Assembly (NCBI GenBank): GCA_944392945.1
Contig: CALXYJ010000010.1
Span: 1-48,494 of the forward strand
Reading direction: 5' to 3'
DNA: 48,494 nucleotides
Source of the DNA: an uncultured Clostridia bacterium
GTDB taxonomy: Bacteria; Bacillota; Clostridia; TANB77; CAG-508
Shown here: piece by piece, positions 17,712-26,554 of the stretch
Layout of the letters: each line of letters begins with the position of its first letter
Numbering within the stretch: the first letter of the stretch is position 1
The notes under the pieces: model-generated
What the model was told of the DNA's origin: nothing
Seen by the model: only the letters and a program-made list of their open reading frames with translations
Database searches by the model: none
Program-made: the position numbers and the translations under genes

Positions 17712-18479
17712 ATGAAGTTAATATCTTGGAATGTAAATGGATTAAGAGCAGTTATTAATAAAGGATTTAAAGAATTTTTTTCAGAAATAGATGCAGATAT
17801 ATTTTCTATTCAAGAAACAAAAATGCAGGAGGCACAATTAGATGAAAATATATTAAGTATTTTTAAAGGATATAATATGTTTTGGAATAGTGCGGAGAAG
17901 AAGGGATATTCTGGAACTGCAATTTTTTCTAAGGAAAAGCCACTTAGTGTAAGTTATGGAATAGGGAAAGAAGAGCATGATAAAGAAGGAAGAGTAATAA
18001 CACTAGAGTTTGAAAAGTTTTATATGGTAAATATATATACCCCTAATTCTAAAAGAGAACTAGAAAGACTAGATTATAGACAAGTGTGGGAAGATGAAAT
18101 TAGGAATTATTTAGTTAATCTTAAAACTAAGAAACCAGTAATAATGTGTGGGGATCTAAATGTTGCACATAATGAGATTGATTTAAAAAATCCAAAAACC
18201 AATAGAAGAAATGCAGGATTCACAGATGAAGAAAGACAAAAAATGACAGAACTTTTAAATGCAGGTTTTATAGATACTTTTAGGTATAAATATCCAGACT
18301 TAGAAGGTAAATATAGTTGGTGGTCATATATGTTCCATGCAAGAGAAAAAAATGCAGGTTGGAGAATTGACTATTTTATTGTTTCAGATAATCTAAAAGA
18401 TAAAATAGATGATGCTAAAATATTAGATAGTATTATGGGAAGCGATCATTGCCCAGTAGAATTAGACTTAAGTTTATAA
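17712..18479 (+). CDS. xth: exodeoxyribonuclease III
   Basis: The 255-residue product has the length and all the main motifs of the ExoIII/AP-endonuclease family: LISWNVNGLRA at the N-terminus, QETK (about 36-39), GDLNVAH (about 144-150), the WWSY region and WRIDYFIVS (about 216-224), and the closing GSDHCPVEL. The magnesium ligand Glu, the catalytic Asp-Asn pair and the final Asp-His are present. It removes abasic sites and 3'-blocking groups in base excision repair in the cytoplasm. ATG 17712 follows AAAGGAGA. The AI-2E-family gene starts 33 bases later, so they may be co-transcribed. Bacillus calls its member exoA. Confidence 0.93.
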   Translation: MKLISWNVNGLRAVINKGFKEFFSEIDADIFSIQETKMQEAQLDENILSIFKGYNMFWNSAEKKGYSGTAIFSKEKPLSVSYGIGKEEHDKEGRVITLEFEKFYMVNIYTPNSKRELERLDYRQVWEDEIRNYLVNLKTKKPVIMCGDLNVAHNEIDLKNPKTNRRNAGFTDEERQKMTELLNAGFIDTFRYKYPDLEGKYSWWSYMFHAREKNAGWRIDYFIVSDNLKDKIDDAKILDSIMGSDHCPVELDLSL

Positions 18480-18512
18480 ATATAGATATAAAGTTTAAAG
18501 AGAGGAAAGCTT

Positions 18513-19640
18513 ATGAAGGAAAATAATTGGAAAAAATGGTTATACTGGTTTAGTTTTGGAGTAGCCATTATTATCGTTTTTAATATTTTTAATAATTTTG
18601 AAAATTTAAAACAAATAATAGGCAACTTTTTCAAAATACTTAGTCCATTTTTAGCAGGAGTATTAATAGCATACATATTATTTTTACCATGTAGAGGAAT
18701 AGAAAAAAGATTAGAAAAAAGTAAAATTAAATCAATAAAAAATAAAGCAAGACCAATAAGTGTAGTAATACTATATATATTAATATTAATTATTTTAGTT
18801 ATAGCAATGAAATTTATTATACCAAAAGTATATGAAAGTATTATAGAATTAATAAATAATTCACAAGGATATATAACAAGCATAATGGATAAATTTTCTG
18901 CCCTTCCAGATGATTCATTCTTAAAAAAGGACTTTTTAGAACAGGCAATTGCAAAATTAAAAGAAATAGATATTATGCAAATATTAAATTATATAGCGGG
19001 AATATTCAGTGTGGCAACAAGTTTAATTAATATATTTGTTGCAATTGTAGTTTCCGTATATGTTTTAGCCGAAAGAAGCAAATTGGTAAAATCATTAAAA
19101 AAATTTATATTTGCAGTATTTAAAGAAAAAACAGCAAGTCAAATTATAAAATACTTTAATAATTCAAATGAATATTTCTTTAAATTTTTAGCAAGTCAGG
19201 TATTGGATGGAATAATTATTGGAATATTAGTTTCGATTGCAATGTCTTTATTGGGAGTAAAATATGCAGTATTATTGGGATTCTTTATAGGATTATTAAA
19301 TCTTATACCATATTTTGGAGCTATTTTTGCTGTAGCAATTTCTGCAATAATAACATTGGTTACAGGAGGATTTGCACAAGCAATATGGATGCTAGTAATA
19401 GTAATTATTCTACAGCAAATAGATGCAAATATTATAAATCCAAAAATAGTAGGAGGATCATTAAAATTAAGTCCATTATTAGTAATTTTTGCAGTTGCAG
19501 TTGGTGGAGCATATTTTGGAATTTTAGGAATGTTCTTAGGAGCACCTGTAGCAGCAATAATAAAATTACTTATAACAGACTTTGTGAATTTTAGAATAGA
19601 AAATAAAAAATCAAAAGATCCTATAGATGAAGTTAATTAA
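18513..19640 (+). CDS. AI-2E family transporter (UPF0118/PerM type)
   Basis: A 375-residue integral membrane protein with helices from about residue 8 onward. There is an early pair (8-27, 36-58), a third helix after the basic loop, a long soluble middle segment with INNSQGYITSIMDKFSALPD (about 110-129), then five or so C-terminal helices. The typical family features are the KFLASQVLDGIIIG segment, LLGFFIGLLNLIPYFG (about 252-267) and the QQIDANIINPKIVGGSLKLS region. Members include putative autoinducer-2 exporters and PerM-like permeases. The substrate cannot be read from the sequence. ATG 18513 follows GAGAGGAAAG. It ends at the three-hairpin region 19653-19798. Confidence 0.9.
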   Translation: MKENNWKKWLYWFSFGVAIIIVFNIFNNFENLKQIIGNFFKILSPFLAGVLIAYILFLPCRGIEKRLEKSKIKSIKNKARPISVVILYILILIILVIAMKFIIPKVYESIIELINNSQGYITSIMDKFSALPDDSFLKKDFLEQAIAKLKEIDIMQILNYIAGIFSVATSLINIFVAIVVSVYVLAERSKLVKSLKKFIFAVFKEKTASQIIKYFNNSNEYFFKFLASQVLDGIIIGILVSIAMSLLGVKYAVLLGFFIGLLNLIPYFGAIFAVAISAIITLVTGGFAQAIWMLVIVIILQQIDANIINPKIVGGSLKLSPLLVIFAVAVGGAYFGILGMFLGAPVAAIIKLLITDFVNFRIENKKSKDPIDEVN

Positions 19641-19652
19641 AAGTCAATTTAT

Positions 19653-19686
19653 AACCATGGTTAGAAATTCTAACTGTGGTTTTTTA
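19653..19686 (+). terminator. terminator of the AI-2E family gene
   Basis: Stem AACCATGGTTAGA/TCTAACTGTGGTT with two G-T pairs, followed by six T. It starts 13 bases after the stop codon. Confidence 0.75.
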
Positions 19687-19734
19687 TCTAGTACATAACT
19701 TTCTCCTGGTAGGAGAAAGTTATGTACTAGATAA
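19684..19734. repeat. perfect 24-bp stem palindrome with 3-base loop
   Basis: The arms 19684-19707 and 19711-19734 are exactly complementary with only GGT between them; the core left arm reads CTAGTACATAACTTTCTCCT. No T-tract follows, so it is not a typical terminator. It sits between a terminator and another hairpin in the gap before the response regulator. It could be a miniature mobile element, a small structured RNA or a protein-binding palindrome. Confidence 0.9.
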
Positions 19735-19738
19735 TTAT

Positions 19739-19798
19739 GGCGAATGTTAGATTTCCTAACATTTGCCAATGTGTAGAAAATCTTACATTCGCTTTTTT
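19739..19798 (+). terminator. hairpin with alternative pairings and T6 tail
   Basis: GGCGAATGTTAG (19739-19750) can pair with CTAACATTTGCC (19756-19767). It can also pair with TCTTACATTCGC (19781-19792, one mismatch), which is followed directly by six T. The two folds exclude each other. It lies upstream of the likely promoter of the response regulator, so it is more likely a terminator for upstream transcripts than a riboswitch. Confidence 0.5.
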
Positions 19799-19864
19799 AT
19801 ATAGTAATAAATTTCTCTTAATAAAATATTAATAGTTTATGTCCTTTTTTCTTAATAAATAAAA

Positions 19865-19873
19865 TGTTATAAT
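19865..19873 (+). promoter_or_regulatory. extended -10 promoter of the two-component operon
   Basis: TGTTATAAT contains a perfect -10 with the upstream TG of an extended -10. The -35 region is only a T-run, which an extended -10 can tolerate. It lies about 40 bases before the start codon at 19914. Confidence 0.5.
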
Positions 19874-19913
19874 ACTTCTAGACTGTGAAATTAAGATAAA
19901 AGGGGCGACTTAT

Positions 19914-20612
19914 ATGTATAATGTATTAGTTTGTGATGATGATAAAGAAATAGTTAATGCAATAGAAATTTACTTAGAAAAAGAAGGATATAAAATATAT
20001 AAGGCTTATAACGGAAAAGAAGCTTTAAAAATAATAGATAGTGAAGAATTACATTTAGTAATATTAGATATAATGATGCCAGAAATGGACGGAATAAGTG
20101 TAGCAGAAAAAGTTAGAAAGGATAAAGCAATACCAATTATAATGCTTTCTGCAAAATCTGAAGATTATGATAAAATAAAAGGTTTAAATGTTGGAGCAGA
20201 TGATTATATTACTAAACCCTTTAATCCTATGGAGTTGGTGGCAAGAGTTAATTCGCAAATAAGAAGATATACAAGACTTGGAAGTTTAAATAATAAAGAA
20301 GAAAACGAAAATATATATCAATCTGGAGAATTACTTATAGATGATAGTACAAAGGAAGTTACCGTAGATGGAAAAAATATTAAGCTAACTCCTACGGAAT
20401 ATAACATTTTAAAATTTTTAACAAAAAATAAAGGTAAAGTTTTTTCTATTTCACAAATATACGAAAATGTTTGGGAAGAAGAATCCTATGGAGCAGAAAA
20501 TATTATTGCAGTACATATAAGGCATATAAGGGAGAAAATAGAAATTAACCCAAGAGAACCTAAATACCTAAAGGTTATTTGGGGCATTGGGTATAAAATA
20601 GAAAATATATAA
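19914..20612 (+). CDS. OmpR-family response regulator (VanR-like)
   Basis: The 232 residues divide into a receiver domain (1-115) and an OmpR-type winged-helix DNA-binding domain (about 132-232). The receiver has the acidic DDD pocket (8-10), the phosphoacceptor Asp52 in LVILDIMMP, Ser79 in MLSAK and Lys101 in TKPF. The effector domain has KLTPTEYNILKFL and the terminal IWGIGYKIE. It should be phosphorylated by the kinase encoded 26 bases downstream and bind promoters as a dimer. The kinase resembles VanS-type sensors, which often watch the envelope, but the signal is unknown. ATG 19914 follows AGGGGCG. Confidence 0.95.
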   Translation: MYNVLVCDDDKEIVNAIEIYLEKEGYKIYKAYNGKEALKIIDSEELHLVILDIMMPEMDGISVAEKVRKDKAIPIIMLSAKSEDYDKIKGLNVGADDYITKPFNPMELVARVNSQIRRYTRLGSLNNKEENENIYQSGELLIDDSTKEVTVDGKNIKLTPTEYNILKFLTKNKGKVFSISQIYENVWEEESYGAENIIAVHIRHIREKIEINPREPKYLKVIWGIGYKIENI

Positions 20613-20638
20613 AAATTTAATTTTGAGGATGTGAGTTA

Positions 20639-22702
20639 ATGGAAGAGAGGAATGTATTAACAAACTCTGTAGTAAAAATTATAGCTTTTATAACATTACC
20701 AATATTTTTATTAATAATATTGTTAGATATAATTGTAATTTATTATTCTGTTGCAAATCCAGAAATGAAAGAAAATAAAGAATTCTATGACACAGATATG
20801 TTTATAGAAGCATATATGGACGAAGTAGCAAGAGTAGGTGCAACAGTAGAATCAGAAGTTGAAGAAGGGGCATTTATAGATGAATATGGTTCATGGTTGG
20901 ATACACCAGAAGAATTAGCTAGTAAAGATATGATATTTGTACAAGATGGTGATTATAAAATATATTACCAAAATAATTATAAGAAAAAGAAATTTATTTA
21001 TTTGGTTGTAAATGATGAAACTAAAATAGCTTATACAAATGTTCAACAAACAGCTCAATCAGATTCGTTGGAAGAAATAAAAAGAAATATAATATCAAAT
21101 AATAAATACTGGTCTATATCTAGTAATAATATTCAAACAAATATAGAAAGATTGTCTTCAGAAAATATTATTTTTAATCAAAGATTACAACATATACAAG
21201 ACTTTTCAGAAAATAAGCAATATTATACAGCCTTTGATGAAACTGTTAAAACACTTGATGCTACAAATGATATTACAATAAGTAATGCTTTATATACGCA
21301 AACTCAAAAAGTGTATAAATATTCATATGTTACATTAATTGTAAGCATAATAATTGGATTTATAGAATTTATATATTTAATATATAGCTTGGGTCATGTA
21401 AAAAGTAAAAAGGGTATATTTTTATCTTGGATTGATAGAATACCACTAGAAATTGTAGCAGTTTTATATTTCTTTTTATTCTTTATAGAAGCAGTAATTA
21501 TTACAAGTTGTATAAGTATTTTAGCAGTGGATGTAAATTTGGCTATAATGTTAGTAATAATATTTGGATATTTTACTATATTAACAGCTCTATATGGAGC
21601 AGGAACTTTATTAAAGAGGATAAAAGCAAATATATTTTTTAAAAACACAATTACATATAAATTATTACATTGGATTGTAAAAAAATACACTAATCTAAAA
21701 AATGTAATTGCCAATAATACAGATTTAGGAAAGAAAATAGCACTTTATTTTATAGGAATTATAGTAGTATCCATTATATTAGGTGCAATATTTAGAGAAT
21801 TTGGTTTACTATTAGATATTGTATTTTGGATATGGTGTTATTACAAAATTATGAAAGAAGTAGATAAGTTTAAACAAATACATGATGTAGTAGAAAGAAT
21901 ATATAAAGGTGATACAAATATAAAATTAGATGAATCTTTATATACAGGAGTTTTAAAAGAACTTGCAATTTATATAAACGATATAGCTGGAGGATTTTCT
22001 AATGCTGTAAATGAAAGCATTAAAAGTGAAAGGTTAAAGACTGAACTTATAACAAATGTTTCACATGATATAAAGACTCCATTAACTTCTATTATAAATT
22101 ATGTTGATTTATTAAAACAAGAAGATATAAAAGATGAAAAAGCAAAGGAATATATAGGAATATTAGATAATAAAGCACAAAGATTAAAAAAATTAATAGA
22201 AGATTTGGTAGAAGCATCTAAAGCTTCATCTGGAAATATTAAAATAACTAAAGAGGTATTAAATGTTAAAGAATTGTTAAATCAAATTACTGGAGAGTTT
22301 GAGGATAAGTTTAGTAAAAGAGGTCTAAAGGTTATTAGTAAATTACCAGAAGAGGAAGTTCATATAAAAGCTGATAGTAGATATTTGTATAGAGTATTAG
22401 AAAATATTTATAGTAATGTTGCTAAATATGCATCAGAAAATACAAGAGTTTACTTGGACTGTGTTTTAGAAAAAGACAATATAGTGGCAATATATTTAAA
22501 AAATATTTCTAAAGATGAACTAAATATTTCCTCAGAAGAGTTAATGCAAAGATTTGTACGTGGGGATAAATCTAGAAATACAGAAGGAAGTGGTTTGGGG
22601 CTTTCTATTGCTAAAAGCTTAACTGAATTACAAGATGGAACATTTAATATATATTTAGATGGAGATTTATTTAAAGTAGCTATTAAATTTAAAAGAGTAT
22701 AA
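20639..22702 (+). CDS. membrane sensor histidine kinase (VanS-like) with multi-helix N-terminus
   Basis: The 687-residue kinase starts at ATG 20639 after GAGGATGTGAG. An N-terminal helix (about 14-36) is followed by an outside region of roughly 190 residues. Several helices then lie between about 235 and 405. A HAMP-like linker (VVERIYKGDTNIKLD) precedes the HisKA domain with the H-box NVSHDIKTPLTSI (His476). The HATPase domain has ENIYSNVAKYA (N-box), RGDKSRNTEGSGLGLSIAKS (G-box) and a terminal DGDLFKVAIKF. It autophosphorylates and passes the phosphate to the upstream response regulator. The extra central helices are more than the usual two of VanS. A terminator follows at 22711-22742. Confidence 0.93.
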   Translation: MEERNVLTNSVVKIIAFITLPIFLLIILLDIIVIYYSVANPEMKENKEFYDTDMFIEAYMDEVARVGATVESEVEEGAFIDEYGSWLDTPEELASKDMIFVQDGDYKIYYQNNYKKKKFIYLVVNDETKIAYTNVQQTAQSDSLEEIKRNIISNNKYWSISSNNIQTNIERLSSENIIFNQRLQHIQDFSENKQYYTAFDETVKTLDATNDITISNALYTQTQKVYKYSYVTLIVSIIIGFIEFIYLIYSLGHVKSKKGIFLSWIDRIPLEIVAVLYFFLFFIEAVIITSCISILAVDVNLAIMLVIIFGYFTILTALYGAGTLLKRIKANIFFKNTITYKLLHWIVKKYTNLKNVIANNTDLGKKIALYFIGIIVVSIILGAIFREFGLLLDIVFWIWCYYKIMKEVDKFKQIHDVVERIYKGDTNIKLDESLYTGVLKELAIYINDIAGGFSNAVNESIKSERLKTELITNVSHDIKTPLTSIINYVDLLKQEDIKDEKAKEYIGILDNKAQRLKKLIEDLVEASKASSGNIKITKEVLNVKELLNQITGEFEDKFSKRGLKVISKLPEEEVHIKADSRYLYRVLENIYSNVAKYASENTRVYLDCVLEKDNIVAIYLKNISKDELNISSEELMQRFVRGDKSRNTEGSGLGLSIAKSLTELQDGTFNIYLDGDLFKVAIKFKRV

Positions 22703-22710
22703 CTTAAATT

Positions 22711-22742
22711 ATCAAAGAACAGCCAATGGGCTGTTTTTTGAT
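22711..22742 (+). terminator. terminator of the two-component operon
   Basis: Stem AACAGCC/GGCTGTT, extended by ATCAAA pairing with the T-run, with TTTTTTGAT at the 3' side. It lies nine bases after the kinase stop codon. Confidence 0.8.
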
Positions 22743-22792
22743 ATATTCAAAAATTAAAGTAAGCTTATTATAATAAAAAATAAAACTTTTAG

Positions 22793-22820
22793 TTGTTAAA
22801 ATGCAGAATTATGATATAAT
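22793..22820 (+). promoter_or_regulatory. promoter of pcrA
   Basis: TTGTTA (22793-22798) and TATAAT (22815-22820) are 16 bases apart, with an extended -10 TG at 22812-22813. The leader to the pcrA ribosome site is about 20 bases. Confidence 0.7.
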
Positions 22821-22856
22821 TTGCAGGAGAACAAAATATCGCTAAAGGAGAGAACA

Positions 22857-25145
22857 ATGCAAGAATTATTAGAAAGTTTAAATGATAAACAATACGAAGC
22901 TGTAATAAATACAGAAGGCCCATGCTTAGTAATAGCTGGTGCAGGTAGTGGTAAAACGAAGGTTTTAACACATAAAATTGCATATTTAATGGAAGAAAAG
23001 GAAGTAAAGCCATGGAATATATTAGCTATAACTTTTACAAATAAAGCAGCAAATGAAATGAAAGAAAGAGTAGAAGCATTAGTAGGAAATGCTGTACAAG
23101 ATATGTGGATCGGTACTTTCCATTCAACATGTGTAAGAGTATTAAGAAAATTCATAGATAGAATTGGATTTGATCATTCTTTTGTAATTTTTGATACATC
23201 TGACCAAAGAACATTAATTAAAGAATGTTTAAAGGATTTGCAAATAGATGACAAAATGTTTACAGATAGAATTGTACAATTTGAAATAAGTAATGCTAAA
23301 AATGACATGAAGGAACCAGAACAATATGAAGCTATGGTAAAAGGTGATTACAGAAGAGAAAAAATAGCATCTGTGTATAATTTATATCAAAGAAGATTAA
23401 AGGAAAATAATGCAATAGATTTTGATGATATCATAAATTATGCTATAAAAATATTTAAAGAAAACGAAGATGTATTAGATTATTATGCAAATAAGTTTAA
23501 ATATATTTTAGTAGACGAGTATCAAGATACAAATAAATCACAATTTACATTAATTAGGATGCTCGCAAGTGTTCACGGTAATATTACTGTAGTTGGTGAT
23601 AATGACCAAGGAATATATAGTTTTAGGGGAGCAGATATTTCTAATATCTTAAACTTTGAAAAAGATTTTAAAGGTACAAAAATAATAAAATTGGAACAAA
23701 ATTATAGATGTACACAAAATATATTAAATGCAGCAAATTCTGTTATAAAAAATAATGAAGTAAAGTATAAGAAAAAATTATGGACAGAAAATGAAGAAGG
23801 TGCATTACCAACATTTCATGTTTCAGATGATGAATATGATGAGGGAAGATATATTGTAGAACAAATTAATCATTTAAGAAGAGAAGAATATTATAAATAT
23901 TCAGATTTTGCAATACTTTATAGAATGAATTCTCAATCAAGAGCAATAGAGGAAATTTTAAGAAGAGAAGATATTCCATATAAAATTGTTGGAGGATTAA
24001 AATTCTATGAAAGAAAAGAAATCAAAGATATAATTTCTTATTTAAGATTAATAAATAATACATCTGATAATTTAGCCTTAAAAAGAATTATAAATGAACC
24101 TAAAAGAGGAATAGGAAAAACTAGTTTATATAAAATACAAACAATTTCTGATCAAACTGGAATTCCTATGTATCAAATAATAAAAGAGGCTGATAGCTAT
24201 GGATTAGCTAGGGTTTATGCAAATGCTAAAGGCTTTATAGATGTTATAGAAGATTTAATTAGTAAAAAAGATGAATATACAATTACAGAATTAATTAAAC
24301 ATACTTTAAAAGAAACCGGATACATGAACGCATTAGAAGACGAAAATAGTATAGAGGCAGAAAATAGAATAGAAAACCTAGAAGAATTTTTAACAGTTGC
24401 AGTACAATTTGAAGAAGAGGAAGCAGAAAATGATTTAAGTTCTTTTCTAGAGGGAATAACACTTTCTAGTGATATTGATGGTATGGATGAGGAAGAAGAA
24501 TCTGTTACTTTAATGACATTACATTCCGCTAAGGGATTAGAGTTTCCAGTAGTATTCCTAGTAGGAATGGAAGAAGGAATTTTCCCAGGATATAAGTCTA
24601 TAGGGGAACCAAAGGAATTAGAAGAAGAGAGACGTCTATGTTATGTTGGAATAACAAGAGCAAAAAATAATTTATATTTAACATGTAGTAGACAAAGAAC
24701 TATGTTTGGATCAACAAGTTGTAATCCAGTATCTAGATTTGTAAAAGAGATTCCAGAAAACATGCTAGAAGGAGCAAACGAAATAGATAGTGAGCCAGAA
24801 AATAAATTTAAAGATAGTAGCTATGAATGGAGTTATGGAAAGTCTGGAAATAGTGGAAAAGTAGTAAGTTATACAGTTGATATACCAAAGACGAAAAATG
24901 AGCCAAGTTTTGCTTTTAAATCAGCAGAAAGCTTTTTAGCTAAACTTAATAATAAAAATTTAGGTACAGAAACAGATCTATCAAAATATAAAGAAGGACA
25001 ACGTATATATCATAAAAGATTTGGGGAAGGAAATATAAGTAGAATTGAACCTGAAGGAGACGATTTAAAATTAGATATACAATTTGATAAAGTTGGTCAT
25101 AAACGTTTAATGGCTAAATTTGCTAATTTGGAGATTATAGAATAA
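22857..25145 (+). CDS. pcrA: ATP-dependent DNA helicase PcrA (UvrD/Rep family)
   Basis: The ATG at 22857 is chosen because AAAGGAGAG precedes it; an upstream TTG in frame lies just after the -10 hexamer. The 762-residue product has the whole superfamily 1A helicase set: the Q-motif LNDKQYEAV, Walker A AGAGSGKTKVL (about 29-39), Ia ITFTNKAANEMKERV, motif II VDEYQDTN (about 221-228), motif III GDNDQGIYSFRGA, motif IV QNYRCTQNIL, motif V TLMTLHSAKGLEFPVVFLVG and motif VI RRLCYVGITRAKN. The C-terminal tail ends with a tudor-like region (YHKRFGEGNI). PcrA unwinds DNA 3' to 5' in nucleotide excision repair, rolling-circle replication and removal of recombinase from DNA. Confidence 0.96.
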   Translation: MQELLESLNDKQYEAVINTEGPCLVIAGAGSGKTKVLTHKIAYLMEEKEVKPWNILAITFTNKAANEMKERVEALVGNAVQDMWIGTFHSTCVRVLRKFIDRIGFDHSFVIFDTSDQRTLIKECLKDLQIDDKMFTDRIVQFEISNAKNDMKEPEQYEAMVKGDYRREKIASVYNLYQRRLKENNAIDFDDIINYAIKIFKENEDVLDYYANKFKYILVDEYQDTNKSQFTLIRMLASVHGNITVVGDNDQGIYSFRGADISNILNFEKDFKGTKIIKLEQNYRCTQNILNAANSVIKNNEVKYKKKLWTENEEGALPTFHVSDDEYDEGRYIVEQINHLRREEYYKYSDFAILYRMNSQSRAIEEILRREDIPYKIVGGLKFYERKEIKDIISYLRLINNTSDNLALKRIINEPKRGIGKTSLYKIQTISDQTGIPMYQIIKEADSYGLARVYANAKGFIDVIEDLISKKDEYTITELIKHTLKETGYMNALEDENSIEAENRIENLEEFLTVAVQFEEEEAENDLSSFLEGITLSSDIDGMDEEEESVTLMTLHSAKGLEFPVVFLVGMEEGIFPGYKSIGEPKELEEERRLCYVGITRAKNNLYLTCSRQRTMFGSTSCNPVSRFVKEIPENMLEGANEIDSEPENKFKDSSYEWSYGKSGNSGKVVSYTVDIPKTKNEPSFAFKSAESFLAKLNNKNLGTETDLSKYKEGQRIYHKRFGEGNISRIEPEGDDLKLDIQFDKVGHKRLMAKFANLEIIE

Positions 25146-25150
25146 TTAAA

Positions 25151-25188
25151 ATAGGGATTTTGAGCAAGTTCTTAAAATCCCATTTTTA
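25151..25188 (+). terminator. terminator of pcrA
   Basis: Stem GGGATTTT/AAAATCCC with a 12-base loop and ATTTTTA tail, immediately before the ribosome site of the next gene. Confidence 0.65.
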
Positions 25189-25202
25189 GAAGGAGTTTGA
25201 TT

Positions 25203-25763
25203 ATGAAAAGGATATTAATAGATATGGATGATGTAATTTGCCAAAAAGGATTTATAAATATGGTAAATGAATTTCTAAATACAGATTTTAAAGAAGAGGA
25301 TGCAGGTTCTTATTATATAAATGATTTAATCCCTAAAGAGAAGTTTAAAGATTGGCTTGATTATTTTGAAAAAAGAAATGTATATGATTATGTAGAAACA
25401 GTTGATTATGCAAAAGAAGTAATAGAAAAGCTGAATCAGATATATGATATTTATATTGTTACAGCATATATATTCAGAGATAATCCGGATTTTTCTGGAA
25501 TGCAGTTAAAAAATAAATTTGATTATTTACGTAAAGAATTTCCTTTTATAGATCCAAAAAAGTTTATTTTTGTATCAAATAAAGAAATTATTGATGGAGA
25601 TATAAGAATTGATGACAGTATTGACAAATTAATGGGAAAAGCCGAACAAAAATTATTATTTACAGCATATCATAATAAAAAAATTACAAATGAAGAATTG
25701 GAAAAATTAAATATAAGAAGAGTTAATGGATGGAAGAAAATTGAAAATATATTAATTGATTAA
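25203..25763 (+). CDS. 5'(3')-deoxyribonucleotidase-like HAD phosphatase (NT5C family)
   Basis: The ATG at 25203 is preceded by AAGGAG; a TTG two codons upstream is less well placed. The 186-residue product opens with the HAD motif ILIDMDDVIC, with nucleophile Asp7 and acid/base Asp9. It has IVTAY (motif II), the Lys-rich FIFVSNK segment, and RIDDSIDKL as the acidic motif. Its size and the cap segment match the small NT5C-type deoxyribonucleotidases (YorS/YqfW-like in Firmicutes). These dephosphorylate nucleoside monophosphates and may trim dNTP pools. The substrate is inferred from the family. It sits between pcrA and the coat-like genes with its own terminator hairpin. Confidence 0.8.
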   Translation: MKRILIDMDDVICQKGFINMVNEFLNTDFKEEDAGSYYINDLIPKEKFKDWLDYFEKRNVYDYVETVDYAKEVIEKLNQIYDIYIVTAYIFRDNPDFSGMQLKNKFDYLRKEFPFIDPKKFIFVSNKEIIDGDIRIDDSIDKLMGKAEQKLLFTAYHNKKITNEELEKLNIRRVNGWKKIENILID

Positions 25764-25784
25764 GTTATTTACACTTAGTAAAGC

Positions 25785-25834
25785 AAATATAACCGTGGAA
25801 ATGGAATAGAAAAATTCCAGCCACGGTTATATTT
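25785..25834 (+). terminator. long stem-loop after the nucleotidase gene
   Basis: Stem AAATATAACCGTGG/CCACGGTTATATTT with a second stem TGGAAT/ATTCCA inside. The T-tract after it is weak (ATATTTATG). A similar ACCGTG design appears at 27638-27675. Confidence 0.6.
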
Positions 25835-25892
25835 ATGTATAAAAAATTAAAAATGGATAATAATATAAGAAAACAAAAAAAGGAGTGATAAT

Positions 25893-26081
25893 ATGCCAAA
25901 TTTAAGTCAAATTGAATTACAAAATTTAAGACATCTTATAGGAGCACATGAAACAACATATCAAAAGCTAAATGAATATTCATCTCAAGCTGTAGATCCT
26001 CAAATTAAACAAATATTTGCGAAATCTGCACAAGATGCATTAAACACAAAGCAAAAATTAATGAGTTTTTTAAATAATTAG
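25893..26081 (+). CDS. small helical protein, CotF-like spore coat candidate
   Basis: A 62-residue, wholly helical protein starting at ATG 25893 after AAGGAGTG. Its pattern (LRHLIGAHETTYQKLNEYSSQAVDPQIKQIF) resembles the first of two small helical coat proteins often found side by side in clostridia. The CotF-like gene follows nine bases after its stop, which supports a joint role. In spore formers these would act in the spore coat. No other sporulation gene lies in the window, so this role rests on family resemblance only. There is no signal peptide and no cysteine. Confidence 0.6.
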   Translation: MPNLSQIELQNLRHLIGAHETTYQKLNEYSSQAVDPQIKQIFAKSAQDALNTKQKLMSFLNN

Positions 26082-26089
26082 GAGGTATT

Positions 26090-26332
26090 ATGAACGAGAA
26101 AGTTATGATAAATGACGTTTTGTCAGGTGTAAAATCTAGTTTGTCAACATATCAAACAGCAATTTCAGAAGCAGAGAATATGGAACTTAGACAAACTTTA
26201 CAACAAATAAGAAATAATGATGAAACTTTTCAATATGAACTTTTTAAAGTAGCACAAACAAAAGGGTATTATAAACCAGCTGCTAAAGCTACAGTTACAG
26301 AAATAAATGATGTAAAAACAAATTTACAATAA
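26090..26332 (+). CDS. CotF-family spore coat-like protein
   Basis: This 80-residue protein starts at ATG 26090 after TAGGAGG. It has the CotF pattern: MINDVLSGVKSSLSTYQTAISEAENMELRQTL, then QIRNNDETFQYELFKVAQTKGYYKPA. The NDxL...YxT...E...LR core and the late GYYxPA segment are family marks. CotF-like proteins form ferritin-like helical bundles found in spore coats, though some occur in non-sporing relatives. It forms an operon with the preceding 62-residue protein and ends before a strong terminator. Confidence 0.75.
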   Translation: MNEKVMINDVLSGVKSSLSTYQTAISEAENMELRQTLQQIRNNDETFQYELFKVAQTKGYYKPAAKATVTEINDVKTNLQ

Positions 26333-26344
26333 AGTATTATAGTA

Positions 26345-26385
26345 AACAAGAGCTTATATAAAAAAATAAAAGCTCTTGTTTTTTT
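26345..26385 (+). terminator. terminator of the coat-like gene pair
   Basis: Stem AACAAGAGCTT/AAGCTCTTGTT and a run of seven T. Strong intrinsic terminator, 12 bases after the stop. Confidence 0.88.
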
Positions 26386-26503
26386 GTCTACATAAATGCA
26401 AAAAAATATTACAGAAATATTAAGTTGTATAGATAATTAAAGAAAAAATGAAATATTGGGACTTTTTGAAATAAAAAAACAAAAATATGCTTAATTTTAA
26501 TAT

Positions 26504-26532
26504 TTGAAGAAAGAATTTTTTTAGTATATTAT
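26504..26532 (+). promoter_or_regulatory. promoter of the M23 peptidase gene
   Basis: TTGAAG (26504-26509) and TATTAT (26527-26532) are 17 bases apart. It is the best match in the 220-base gap before the M23 gene. The leader would be only about 10-15 bases before AAAGGAG. Confidence 0.5.
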
Positions 26533-26554
26533 ATAACCATCGTTTAGAAAAGGA

